64,000 nt of DNA, taken from positions 62,001-126,000 of the forward strand of contig NZ_LCYG01000056.1 in NCBI RefSeq assembly GCF_001017175.1. The letters are read 5' to 3'. The stretch's first letter is position 1, and every line of letters begins with the position of its first letter. Positions 44,765-54,523 of this stretch are shown piece after piece. This DNA comes from Microvirga vignae. Its GTDB lineage: Bacteria > Pseudomonadota > Alphaproteobacteria > Rhizobiales > Beijerinckiaceae. The translations under genes were made by a program, and so were the position numbers. The notes under the pieces are model-generated. The model made no database searches and was not told the DNA's origin. It saw only the letters and a list, made by a program, of their open reading frames with translations.

Positions 44765-46128
44765 GGCTCTAGCTCCAAGGCTGCATGAAGAGGAATGGGC
44801 TTCACCGGCGCCTGTATGCGCAATCGACCGGCTTCCGCGATTGGTGCTTCGCAAGCGCCCGCCACGATCTCCTGCAGGGCCGGACCGCAGAAGCGCCCCT
44901 GGCATCGGCCCATGCCGCAGCGCGTGATGGCCTTGACGCGATTGACCTCTCGCGGGCCGAGCGGGGCCTGAACGGCAGCGCGAATTTCGCCCACTGTCAC
45001 CGCCTCGCATCGGCAGGCGATGGTCTCGTCGGGAAGTGCAGCCGCCTGCGCGATCGGCCATGCGAAAGCCTGGGCCAGCCCCTTCTGGAATCGCCGCAAG
45101 CGCTCGACCTGCCGCCGCAAGCGCACTAGCTCGGTCTCCGACTGCGGCCGACCCATGTCCGCGAGCAGCGCGTGAGCGGCGAGCGCACCGCTGGCCTCTG
45201 CGGCATCCGCTCCGCCGATAGCTGCCCCATCACCGGCTAGGTAGAGGTCGGCTCCGGCTCGTCCGTCGAGATCCGTCTCGGGCAACCACAGCCGGAAGTC
45301 CGGATCGAACCGGAAACGAGCCCCGGCCAGCTCGGCCAATTGCGTCTCCGGCTTGAGGCCGTGGCCATACGCGACGGCATCACAGGAAATGAGCCGTTCG
45401 CGCCCCCGGCTATCCTTGACCCGAACTCCCTCGACATGATCCTTGCCGTCGATCCCGAGCGGCGTTGCGCCGTCCAGGACAGGAATACCGGCCATGTGGA
45501 GTGCCGTACGGTACATGACCCCCCGTGCCAGCGTTCGCGGACTCGCCGCGAGGTCGCGTATGGCCGCCCGTTTTGCGGAGAACGGAGTCGTATCCACGAC
45601 TGCCGCAATCGATGCACCGGACCTGCGGTATTGCAGCGCCGCCAGAAACAGCAGCGGCGAACTGCCGAGGAAGACGATACGGCTGCCGATCAGGCAACCC
45701 TGATCCTTGAGGATCACCTGTGCGCCGCCCAGGGTGAAGACGCCGGGCAGTGTCCATCCCGGCAACGGCATGATGCGATCCGTAGCGCCGGTTGCGAGGA
45801 TCAGCGCGTCATACGGGATCGTACCCGCCACATCATCGGACAGTGTGTGGAGCGTCTTCTCATGGATGCCCCAGACAAGGGTGCCGGGGCGATAATCGAT
45901 CCGCTCTCGGAGGGAAGCGAACAGTGAATGCAGGCGCTGGTATTTCCCTGCCTCCGAGCCCATCAGCGCGTTGATATCGAGGGCAAGGCTTCTGGCCGGC
46001 TTTCGGTAACCCTGGCCTCCCACTTCACGTGCCTCATTCACGAGAACCGGCCTCAGGCCTGCCTCGACCAGAATGGATGCTGCCCGTATACCGGCCGGGC
46101 CGCCACCGACGATCACCACATCAGGCAT
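44761..46128 (-). CDS. NAD(P)/FAD-dependent oxidoreductase with C-terminal BFD-like [2Fe-2S] domain
   Basis: A 455-residue subunit of the OoxA/HcnB/SoxA-alpha type. VVIVGGGPAGIRAASILVEA is the FAD fold; SRIVFLGSSPLLFLAALQYR is the second nucleotide-binding region. The C-terminus has a BFD-type cysteine cluster (CRCEAV ... RCGMGRCQGRFCGPAL) that would hold a [2Fe-2S] centre. It overlaps the ferredoxin-like gene by eight bases and the DAO gene by four, so all three are coupled. It would pass electrons within the heterotrimer. Confidence 0.88.
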   Translation of the reverse strand: MPDVVIVGGGPAGIRAASILVEAGLRPVLVNEAREVGGQGYRKPARSLALDINALMGSEAGKYQRLHSLFASLRERIDYRPGTLVWGIHEKTLHTLSDDVAGTIPYDALILATGATDRIMPLPGWTLPGVFTLGGAQVILKDQGCLIGSRIVFLGSSPLLFLAALQYRRSGASIAAVVDTTPFSAKRAAIRDLAASPRTLARGVMYRTALHMAGIPVLDGATPLGIDGKDHVEGVRVKDSRGRERLISCDAVAYGHGLKPETQLAELAGARFRFDPDFRLWLPETDLDGRAGADLYLAGDGAAIGGADAAEASGALAAHALLADMGRPQSETELVRLRRQVERLRRFQKGLAQAFAWPIAQAAALPDETIACRCEAVTVGEIRAAVQAPLGPREVNRVKAITRCGMGRCQGRFCGPALQEIVAGACEAPIAEAGRLRIQAPVKPIPLHAALELEP

Positions 46129-46450
46129 CGACGTTATCCTTCCGAGGATTAGTCCATAGGACCATGCCGTCGGCCGCGAGGGTCGTGCATGCCCGCACGC
46201 GCTCGCTGTTTCCGAGAGAGACCCAGCAATCCTGACAGGCTCCCATCAGGCAGAAGCCGGCGCGGGGCTCGCCGCCGAATTCGAGATGCCGGACAACTCT
46301 TCCGTTCAGCAGGAGCACCGCAAGCAGGCTGTCGCCCTCGACAGCCTCGACCGCGGCCCCGTCAATCGTAAGACGCAGCTTTGTGCCGTGACGGGGGACA
46401 ACCCTTACGAACTGTCCCTTGTGCGCCGTCTGCTTTGTCTCGTCCGGCAT
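46121..46450 (-). CDS. (2Fe-2S)-binding protein, small subunit of the oxidase trio
   Basis: About 109 residues from MPDETKQT; an ATG five codons earlier is an alternative start. The plant-ferredoxin-type cysteines are in order: AGFCLMGACQDCWVSL and RVRACTTLA (C-x4-C-x2-C ... C). The fold matches HcnA/LhpF-type subunits. It is the first gene of the oxidase operon and has an operator-like palindrome 19 bp upstream. Its small size and context are diagnostic of the trio. Confidence 0.85.
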   Translation of the reverse strand: MPDETKQTAHKGQFVRVVPRHGTKLRLTIDGAAVEAVEGDSLLAVLLLNGRVVRHLEFGGEPRAGFCLMGACQDCWVSLGNSERVRACTTLAADGMVLWTNPRKDNVDA

Positions 46451-46468
46451 CCTTGACCACCACACTTT

Positions 46469-46483
46469 TATCGCGATGCAATA
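46469..46483. promoter_or_regulatory. probable IclR operator before oxidase operon
   Basis: Read on the minus strand, TATTGCATCGCGATA matches TATTGCATTGCAATA at 47486-47500 in 13 of 15 positions. It lies between the iclR stop and the oxidase operon's first start codon (46450), where a repressor could block initiation. Confidence 0.6.
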
Positions 46484-46581
46484 ATTTTTGTGGAATGGTA
46501 AGATTGTCGGAAAACCGCTGTCAAGGGAAAGACGCTGGGCTCCGGGACGATACGGCTCCCCGGGTGTCAGGCGTTTGCGTC

Positions 46582-47394
46582 TTAGGTGGACGAGACGGAA
46601 TGCGCTGCGGAAATGATGTGCATTGCAAAGCGCTCCACGACTTCCTCGCTTGAGAAACGCGAGAGTGGAACCGCGATGTTGACTGCGCCTTCCGGACGAT
46701 CGTTTGCCGCGATGACCGCTGCGGCGATGGATGCATCGCCGCGATAGAACTCATCGAAGGCGGTGGCGTATCCCTGCTCCCGCGAAACGCGCAGCTTCTT
46801 CACGAGATCGTCGAGCTTCCACGTTGTTGAGGGAGTGATCGGCTTCCGGTCGGAGCGCTCGAGGATCGCGACGGCCTCATCCTCCGGCAGACGCGACAGG
46901 ATCGCCATGCCGGGAGCCGTGCAATAGGCCGGCATGCGGGAGCCGATGATGACATTCGTGTTCAGCATATGCCGGCTCATGAAGCGAGAGATGAAAATGA
47001 TCTCGGTGTCGTCGAGCACGGTGAGGTTGATCGTCTCTTCCGTCTCCTTGGAGAGGTGCATGAGATAGGGCATCGCCCGTTCCACAAGACGATTGCTGCG
47101 CAGGTAATGGGAGCCCAGCTGGAGCGTCTTGGCCGTCAGTTCGAACCGCTTCGTATTGGGGTCCTTTCGCAAATAGCCCAGCCGAGTCAGCGTGTGTGTG
47201 AAGCGCTGTGCCGCGCTGACATCCATCTCGGTCGCGGCGGCGATCTGGGAAAGGCTCAGGTTCGCGCTCTGCTGATCAAAGACCGAAAGCACACGAAAGG
47301 CCTTTTCGACCGACATCACCATCAGCGGATCTGTGGCACGGCCGCGCTTTGCCGGTGCCTCTTCTTCGATCTTCTTTGTTTTGCTGATCGCCAT
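46582..47394 (-). CDS. IclR family transcriptional regulator
   Basis: A 270-residue regulator. The start MAISKTK follows GAGAGA at about eight bases; longer frames look non-coding. After a basic leader, the winged helix (FRVLSVFDQQSANLSLSQIA, AAQRFTHTLTRLGYLRKDP) binds DNA and the C-terminal effector domain (LHVGSR-like SRMPAYCTAPGMAILSRLPE) binds a small molecule. It sits between the two arms of the catabolic island, transcribed toward the oxidase operon, so it is very likely its regulator and autoregulated from the divergent region. Confidence 0.87.
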   Translation of the reverse strand: MAISKTKKIEEEAPAKRGRATDPLMVMSVEKAFRVLSVFDQQSANLSLSQIAAATEMDVSAAQRFTHTLTRLGYLRKDPNTKRFELTAKTLQLGSHYLRSNRLVERAMPYLMHLSKETEETINLTVLDDTEIIFISRFMSRHMLNTNVIIGSRMPAYCTAPGMAILSRLPEDEAVAILERSDRKPITPSTTWKLDDLVKKLRVSREQGYATAFDEFYRGDASIAAAVIAANDRPEGAVNIAVPLSRFSSEEVVERFAMHIISAAHSVSST

Positions 47395-47485
47395 TCTTGA
47401 ATTCTCTCTCATTGGAACGGCTTCGATAAAAATCTCGAAGGTAGTTGACAATAGCACCCGATTGGGCAGAACATACAATAATAGC

Positions 47486-47500
47486 TATTGCATTGCAATA
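47486..47500. promoter_or_regulatory. perfect 15-bp palindrome, probable IclR operator
   Basis: TATTGCATTGCAATA is a perfect palindrome (seven-base arms around T), 23 bp upstream of the enoyl-CoA hydratase start and 91 bp from the iclR start. A near copy lies before the oxidase operon (46469-46483). Spacing suggests it overlaps a promoter. Confidence 0.65.
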
Positions 47501-47523
47501 AACCGAGTAGAAGGATCCGGGCT

Positions 47524-48297
47524 ATGGCCGAATTTGTCTTGAGTGAGCGGCAGGGTGCTGTCGGCATCGTCACCTTGAATCGCCCCCAGGTTCTCAATGC
47601 CTGGAACGCGGCCATGCGGGACGAACTGACCGCCGCCCTGACGGCCATGGAGGAGGATGCCGCAGTCCGCGCCATCATCCTCACCGGCGCAGGTGACCGG
47701 GCTTTTGGGGCCGGGCAGGACCTCAACGAGACCAAGACTTTCGACCCTGATCGGGCGGAGCAGTGGATCGGCGAATGGGAGCGCCTCTATGACCGCATCC
47801 GGTCGCTCTCGAAGCCCATTATTGCGGCATTGAACGGCGTCGCAGCTGGCTCGGCCTTTCAGGTGGCGCTCCTCTGCGACCTTCGGGTTGGCCACCCTGG
47901 CGTGACCATGGGCCAGCCTGAGATCAACTCCGGAATCGCCAGCACCACCGGTCCCTGGATCATGCGCGAGATCATCGGCCTCGCTCGAACCATTGACCTG
48001 ACGCTGACTGGCCGCATGATGGATGCGGATGAATGCCACCATATCGGCGTCATCAACCGCCTGGTGCCGCAGGACAAGGTGATGAGTGAATCGCTGGCAC
48101 TTGCAGAACTCCTCGCGAGCAAGCCTCCTGTCGCCATGCGCCTGGATCGTCAGCGCTTTCGTGAAATGACGGAGGAAGGTTTTCGTGACAGCCTTGCCGC
48201 CGGCGCCCGTATTCAGCGCGAAGCATACGCATCCGGAGAACCGGCCCGGATGATGGAACAGTTCTTGGCTCGCAAGGCCGCGGCAAAGAAGGGCTGA
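47524..48297 (+). CDS. enoyl-CoA hydratase/isomerase family protein
   Basis: A 257-residue crotonase-fold enzyme. MAEFVLSERQGAVGIVTLNR is a standard start. The oxyanion-hole regions are ILTGAGDRAFGAGQDLNET and ALNGVAAGSAFQVALLCDLR; the catalytic glutamate of hydratases lies in QPEINSGIAS. It would add water to an enoyl-CoA or shift a double bond, like CaiD in carnitine metabolism. It opens the rightward operon beside the acyl-CoA ligase gene, which supports a CoA-thioester pathway. Confidence 0.88.
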   Translation: MAEFVLSERQGAVGIVTLNRPQVLNAWNAAMRDELTAALTAMEEDAAVRAIILTGAGDRAFGAGQDLNETKTFDPDRAEQWIGEWERLYDRIRSLSKPIIAALNGVAAGSAFQVALLCDLRVGHPGVTMGQPEINSGIASTTGPWIMREIIGLARTIDLTLTGRMMDADECHHIGVINRLVPQDKVMSESLALAELLASKPPVAMRLDRQRFREMTEEGFRDSLAAGARIQREAYASGEPARMMEQFLARKAAAKKG

Positions 48298-48357
48298 AGC
48301 CCCTGCCACGACGTGAGGGAATGCGGGTTCACGACCTGCGGAAACAGGAGGACGAAC

Positions 48358-49425
48358 ATGAGCGATACCAGTCTGACGATGAACCGGAGGCACCTGCTCA
48401 AGACGGCAGGCGGCGCAGCCCTGGCCCTCGGAATGCCGGGCCTTTCCGGCCGGGCTCTGGCGGCAACGACGATCACCGTCGCCGATCCCGGCGGCCCCTT
48501 TAGCCCCGCCTTCCGGAAGGCCTTCTACGACCCATTCGAAAAGGCGACCGGCATCAAGGTGGTCAGCGTGGCCCGCGAGGCCGAACCCACGGCCCAGTTC
48601 AAGGCGATTGTCGAAACCAAGTCCTACACCTGGGATGTCTGCACGCTGACCCTTTCGGCGCGGGACATCCTTGCGAAGCAGAACCTCCTCGAACCCATCG
48701 GCTTCACCCGGGATGCAGCGCCCGGCCTGATGCCGGAGGCAATCACCGATCTCTGGATGGGCACGGACGTGTATTCCACGGTCTTCGCCTACAGGAACGA
48801 TCGCTTCAAGGACAATGCACCGAAGAGCTGGGCCGACTTCTGGAACGTGGAGAAGTTCCCCGGCCGCCGCTCTCTGCGCAAGAACCCCATCGACTCCCTC
48901 GAGCAGGCCTTGATGGCTGACGGCGTAAGCATCGATCAGCTTTATCCGCTCGATGTCGACCGCGCATTCAAGAGCCTCGACAAGATCAAGCAACACATTG
49001 CCGTGTGGTGGACAGGCGGCGCACAGTCGACCCAGCTCCTTCAGAGTGGCGAGGTCGATCTCATCAGTGGCTGGAACGCGCGCCTCCAGGCGGCGATCGA
49101 CGGCGGTGCACCGGCGACGATCGTCTGGGAGCAGGGTCTCTATTCCATCGAGGGCTGGGCAATTCCCAAGGGCTGCCCGCGCGCGGACGCCGCGAAGCAG
49201 TTCATCAAGTTCTGCTCTGCCCCTGACCGTCAGGCCGCCTTCACGGACGTTCTGGCTTACGGACCGACCAATCTCGATGCCTACAAGAGCATCTCGCAGG
49301 AGCGGGCGAAGGTGCTACCGACCTCACCCGAGAATCTCAAGAAGATGCGGGTCGCTGACGAAAACTGGTGGAGCGCGAACCGCGCCGCGGTGACCGAGCG
49401 GTTCAACAGCTGGCTTCTGACCTGA
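48358..49425 (+). CDS. polyamine-type ABC substrate-binding protein with Tat-like signal
   Basis: A 355-residue periplasmic binding protein. CAGGAGGACGAAC before the ATG is an excellent ribosome site. The leader MNRRHLLKTAGGAALALGMP carries a twin-arginine motif, so export may be through Tat. The fold resembles PotD/spermidine-putrescine binders: VVSVAREAEPTAQFKAIVET, RDILAKQNLLEPI and WWTGGAQSTQLLQSGEVDLI. It is followed by the ATPase (49692) and permeases, an importer for an amine or amino-acid derivative. Confidence 0.85.
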   Translation: MSDTSLTMNRRHLLKTAGGAALALGMPGLSGRALAATTITVADPGGPFSPAFRKAFYDPFEKATGIKVVSVAREAEPTAQFKAIVETKSYTWDVCTLTLSARDILAKQNLLEPIGFTRDAAPGLMPEAITDLWMGTDVYSTVFAYRNDRFKDNAPKSWADFWNVEKFPGRRSLRKNPIDSLEQALMADGVSIDQLYPLDVDRAFKSLDKIKQHIAVWWTGGAQSTQLLQSGEVDLISGWNARLQAAIDGGAPATIVWEQGLYSIEGWAIPKGCPRADAAKQFIKFCSAPDRQAAFTDVLAYGPTNLDAYKSISQERAKVLPTSPENLKKMRVADENWWSANRAAVTERFNSWLLT

Positions 49426-49691
49426 TTGCGAGCGCCGCCGCTTCGATCCGGGAGACGGAATTCCGGGGCGGCGGCGCGTTCCGGCGAGACTGAGCTGGAG
49501 CTCATGAGCCGGGTGCGCGTGAGCTTTCGCTGATGCCCGACGGTGGTTCGGCTGCGGAGCCTATGTCCTGCGGCTCCTCTCGGGTTCTACAGAGCCAGCT
49601 CTTCTTGCATTCTCCTGTTGGGCGTGTGTCGCGGACCCGCTCGATACCGCGCCCGCACACGGCTTCGAGACGAAGGAAGGAATACGCTACG

Positions 49692-50771
<1,080 letters not shown>

Positions 50772-50791
50772 ACGCTAAAGGAATCGCAGGC

Positions 50792-51792
50792 ATGACAGCA
50801 ATCACCGCCTCCGCCCTCCCGTTGCGCCAGCGCCTGTTCCGTCCCAATGCGCTCTGGCTGGCAGCGCCGGGGCTTGCGTTCCTGGCCGTCTTCTTCCTGT
50901 ACCCGGTCCTGCGCCTTCTGGCTCTGAGCGTGCAGGATCCGGCGAGCGGCGCCCTCAGCATCGCGAGTTATGCCCGCATCGCGAACACGGACGTGTATCT
51001 TCAGGTGCTGGGCATCACGTTCAAGATCGCCGCCAATACGGCGCTGTTCTCGGTGCTCCTCGGCTATCCTCTGGCCTATTGGCTGGCCGGGCTGCGGGAA
51101 GGATTGCGAGAGCGCATGGTGCTGCTCGTAATGGTGCCGTTCTGGACAAGCTATCTCGTGAAGACCTTCGCCTGGATGGTCGTGCTCGGCCGCTTTCCGC
51201 CACATTGCGCTCCTTCGGCGTGGCTGCCGCGACCGCAGTCTGTGCGACCCTCATCGGCGGGCTGGCGGCACTGGCGCTGGCGCGCTCCAACACCCGCTGG
51301 GGCGGAGTTGTCTTTGCGACGTTCCTTGCTCCCTTGATCGTCCCGCGCATCATCATCGCGGTCGGTCTGTTTTATCTCTTCGCTCAGATCGGCCTCGTCG
51401 CGACGGATCTGGGTCTGGTGATCGGTCATACCGTCCTCGCCCTCCCCTTCGCCTTCGTGACCATCACGGCGATCCTGAAGAATTACGACTGGCGTCTCGA
51501 TCAGGCGGCGGCGGTGCTTGGAGCCAACCGGCTCAAGACCCTGCTTCTCGTCACGGTTCCCCTCGTGAAGGGAGGATTGGTCGCGGCCTTCCTGTTCGCC
51601 TTCATCACCTCCTTCGACGAGCTCACGATTGCGATCTTCGTCAGCGGTGGGATCAAGACGACGCTTCCCAAACAGATGTGGGACGACATGATCCTGCAGC
51701 TCAATCCGACTCTCGCTGCGGTGTCTGTCGTTGTCTTCGTGATCGTGACCGTCCTCCTTCTCCTCGCTGAACGCTTCCGCCGTACGACTTAA
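50792..51792 (+). pseudogene. ABC transporter permease pair, fused and frameshifted by an internal deletion
   Basis: The first half (50792-about 51190) is the N-terminal half of a PotB-type permease ending in KTFAWMVVLGR. After a frameshift near 51190 the second half (in a different frame) is the C-terminal part of a PotC-type permease (SATLRSFGVAAATAVCATLI; the EAA loop AAAVLGANRLKTLLLVTVP). Two intact genes of this type total about 1.65 kb; here only 1.0 kb remains. The transporter's channel is therefore probably lost, or a sequencing/assembly deletion occurred. Either would leave the binding protein and ATPase without a membrane partner. Confidence 0.75.
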
Positions 51793-51815
51793 AACCCGCT
51801 ATCTAAGAGATCTCG

Positions 51816-53351
51816 ATGTCACTCGCCGGTACCAGTCTCGCTAACCTTTTGCGCTTGCATGCCGAGAAGAATCCTGACGGAGTCTTCGCCCGCTTCAACG
51901 GCGAACCCATCACTTTCGCCATGCTTGATTCCCAGTCCGCAGCTTTGGCAGCCTGGCTGCGTTCCCGCGGTTTGCAATCAGGCGAGCATGTTGCGGTGAT
52001 GATGCGCAACAGCGTGGAAACTCTTGCGGTGGTATTCGGACTCGCCAAGGCCGGTCTGGTCTGGGTGCCGCTCAATGCTCAGCAGCGTGGCCCTGGCTTG
52101 CAATACATCGTCAACCATTCGAAGCCAGTCCTCGTGATTGCCGATGCCGAGCACCTGCCGACGATTGTCGAATGCGGCGCGGAGCATCCTCGACAGGGCT
52201 TCCTCGTTCATGGGAAGGATGAGGATCATCCACGCCTGGCCGAGGTTCTGAGCACCGGAACACCCTTTATGGAGCCGGCCCCCGCCATGGATGCGCCCTT
52301 CGCCATCATGTATACCTCCGGCACGACCGGCCAGCCGAAAGGCGTGATCGTCTCCAACCAGATGATACGGCTGGCGGGAGAGGCGGTCGGCCTCGTCGCG
52401 GCCGCCCGGGCAGACGACGTGATGTTCGTGTGGGAGCCGCTCTACCATATCGGCGGGGCTCAGCTCCTCGGCCTGCCGATGACCCACGGCGTGGTCCTTG
52501 CCATGGTGGATCGCTTCAGCGCGAGCCGCTTCTGGAGCCAAGTGCGGGAATACCGCGCAACGCACATCCATTATCTCGGCGGCATCCTGCAGATCCTTCT
52601 CAAGCAGCCTCCATCGCCGATGGACCGTGACCATGGTGTGCGGATCGCCTGGGGCGGAGGTTGCCCGGGTGAAATCTGGAACGCGTTCCAGGACCGGTTC
52701 GGAGTTCAGATCCGGGAGTGCTACGGGATGACCGAGGCCTCCAGCATCACCACCTTCAACGACAAGGGAGTCATCGGCTCCGTCGGAAACCCGGTGCCGT
52801 GGTTCACGGTAGAACTCCTCGGCGCCGACGGTCATCCCGTGCCGCTGGGCGAGCGGGGAGAAATCGTGGTGCGCACTTCAACACCGGGTGCGCTTTTTCC
52901 AGGCTATTTCAACAATCCTGACGCGACCGAGAAGGCTCTTCGAAACGGTGCCCTGCACACAGGCGATCTCGGCTCCTACGACCCGGAAGGCAACCTGATC
53001 TTTCATGGCCGCATGACCGACAGCGTCCGCTGCCGCGGCGAGAACGTGTCTGCCTGGGAAGTCGAACGCGTAGCCGCCGATCATCCGTCTGTCGAGGATT
53101 GCGCCATGATCGGCGTCGCGGCGGATGTCGGCGAGCAGGACATCAAGCTCTTCATCAAACCGAAGGCAGGAACCAACGTGGAGCCCGCAGAGATTTCCGC
53201 CTGGCTTTCTACTCGCCTCGCCTCTTACCAAAACCCACGCTACATCGCCGTCGTCGACGAGTTCGAGCGCACGCCGAGCCAGCGCATCATGAAGCACAAG
53301 CTGTCCAAGCGTCTCGACGATTGCTGGGATAGGCTCGCTCAAGGGATCTGA
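51816..53351 (+). CDS. acyl-CoA synthetase (AMP-forming), CaiC-like
   Basis: A 511-residue ANL-family ligase that activates a carboxylic acid as acyl-AMP and then acyl-CoA. Motif A3 is IMYTSGTTGQPKGV, the A5 region ECYGMTEASSITTF, A7 HTGDLGSYDPEG. The A10 region reads RTPSQRIMKHKLS, where the usual GK lysine is probably replaced by the downstream KHK pair. It resembles crotonobetaine/carnitine-CoA ligases and 4-coumarate ligases. It is preceded by the enoyl-CoA hydratase operon and stops one base before the next start. Confidence 0.87.
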   Translation: MSLAGTSLANLLRLHAEKNPDGVFARFNGEPITFAMLDSQSAALAAWLRSRGLQSGEHVAVMMRNSVETLAVVFGLAKAGLVWVPLNAQQRGPGLQYIVNHSKPVLVIADAEHLPTIVECGAEHPRQGFLVHGKDEDHPRLAEVLSTGTPFMEPAPAMDAPFAIMYTSGTTGQPKGVIVSNQMIRLAGEAVGLVAAARADDVMFVWEPLYHIGGAQLLGLPMTHGVVLAMVDRFSASRFWSQVREYRATHIHYLGGILQILLKQPPSPMDRDHGVRIAWGGGCPGEIWNAFQDRFGVQIRECYGMTEASSITTFNDKGVIGSVGNPVPWFTVELLGADGHPVPLGERGEIVVRTSTPGALFPGYFNNPDATEKALRNGALHTGDLGSYDPEGNLIFHGRMTDSVRCRGENVSAWEVERVAADHPSVEDCAMIGVAADVGEQDIKLFIKPKAGTNVEPAEISAWLSTRLASYQNPRYIAVVDEFERTPSQRIMKHKLSKRLDDCWDRLAQGI

Positions 53352-53352
53352 G

Positions 53353-54438
53353 ATGACGACGGAATCCACCATCCTCCTGACCGGAACCGGCGCTTTCGCT
53401 GCCCGCATCCTGTTCGACATCGCAGCCACCGCGACGGCTCCCACCCGCGTGGTCCTGGCAGGACGCAACCGCGAGCGCCTGCAATGGCTGAAGGTCGCGG
53501 CGGGTGCCCGTGCGGCGATCTTCGGCACGCCTGTGACCGTCGTTCCGCGTGAGACCGATCTTCTCGCCGAGGGCGCTGCCGTCGAAATGCTCGAAGAGAC
53601 AGCGCCGAACGTGGTCGTGCAGGCGGCTTCCGTGCAAACTTCGTCCGTGATCGCGGGATCGGGCGATGCCTGGAGCAGACTCGTCGCCGAGGGCGGATTG
53701 AGTGCGACCGCGGTCTTCCAGGCGCTTCTCAGCACCCGTGTGGCGGCGGCCATGACGCGTCTCGGGAGCACCGCTCCCCTGATCAATTGCAGCTTTCCGG
53801 ACGTGGTGAACGGATTGATCAAGGCGCTCGGTCACCAGGTCACTTGCGGCATGGGCAATGTCGCGATCCTGTCCAATGCCTTCGCGGCCGATCATAATCT
53901 GATGGAGAGAAGCCGCATCAAGGTTCTTGCCCATTATCAGAACCTCGGAACGTGGCGCCGCCCTGCCGGAACGCGCTCGGGAACGGCACCAAGGGTCTGG
54001 ATCGATGACGAGGAGATCGGTGATGTGTTCGGCGCGTTTCGCCATGTGAAGCTGACGCCGGAGCCGGTCATCGACATCTCCGGCGCCAGCGGCGTGCCGC
54101 TGATCCTCGCCCTCGCGGAAGGACGCCCATGGACCGGCCATGTTCCAGGCCCTCACGGCCTGCCGGGAGGCTATCCGGTGCAACTGGCCGGCGGCATCCT
54201 CTCTCTCAATCTGCCGCCATCTCTGTCACAGGAGGAGGCCGTGGCGTGGAACGGACGCTTCGAGGAAGACAATGGCCTCGTCGTCGGTCCGGATGGGCAG
54301 GTGCGCTACACGGGTGTCTTGCGCGAGCGCCTGGCTCAGCACTCCCCCGTCTTGGCGGAGGGCTTCGCTGTGGCCGACCTTGAGGAGGTCCACCGTTCGA
54401 TGCAGGACCTGCGCACGAGGCTACAGAAACAAGATTGA
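53353..54438 (+). CDS. Rossmann-fold NAD(P)-binding protein
   Basis: A 361-residue protein. ILLTGTGAFAARILFDIAAT is a nucleotide-binding strand-turn-helix, followed by RVVLAGRNRERLQWLKVA with a basic residue for NADP, as in saccharopine-dehydrogenase-like and other reductases. Starts one base after the stop of the CoA ligase, so translation is coupled. No catalytic motif is recognised, so its substrate is unknown; a reductase acting on the same pathway intermediate is likely. Confidence 0.7.
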   Translation: MTTESTILLTGTGAFAARILFDIAATATAPTRVVLAGRNRERLQWLKVAAGARAAIFGTPVTVVPRETDLLAEGAAVEMLEETAPNVVVQAASVQTSSVIAGSGDAWSRLVAEGGLSATAVFQALLSTRVAAAMTRLGSTAPLINCSFPDVVNGLIKALGHQVTCGMGNVAILSNAFAADHNLMERSRIKVLAHYQNLGTWRRPAGTRSGTAPRVWIDDEEIGDVFGAFRHVKLTPEPVIDISGASGVPLILALAEGRPWTGHVPGPHGLPGGYPVQLAGGILSLNLPPSLSQEEAVAWNGRFEEDNGLVVGPDGQVRYTGVLRERLAQHSPVLAEGFAVADLEEVHRSMQDLRTRLQKQD

Positions 54439-54523
54439 CGCCGAGCTTCCCGCTGCCGCGCCGCCCAGCGCCCGCGCTTGCAGTGTTCCAAGGTTTGGCG
54501 CGGCACTTTACGGCGTTTTCACC

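Noticed and set aside
43580..46450. Hydrogen cyanide synthase (hcnABC)
   Set aside because: The three-subunit layout matches, but the same layout occurs in opine oxidases and hydroxyproline dehydrogenases. The linked OCD-family and DadA-like genes and the IclR regulator favour amino-acid catabolism; cyanide synthesis cannot be claimed.
51079..51792. A separate 237-residue permease starting at an ATG at 51079
   Set aside because: The first 35 residues of that frame are antisense-like reading of the first permease in another frame; the permease homology begins only near 51195, at the deletion junction.
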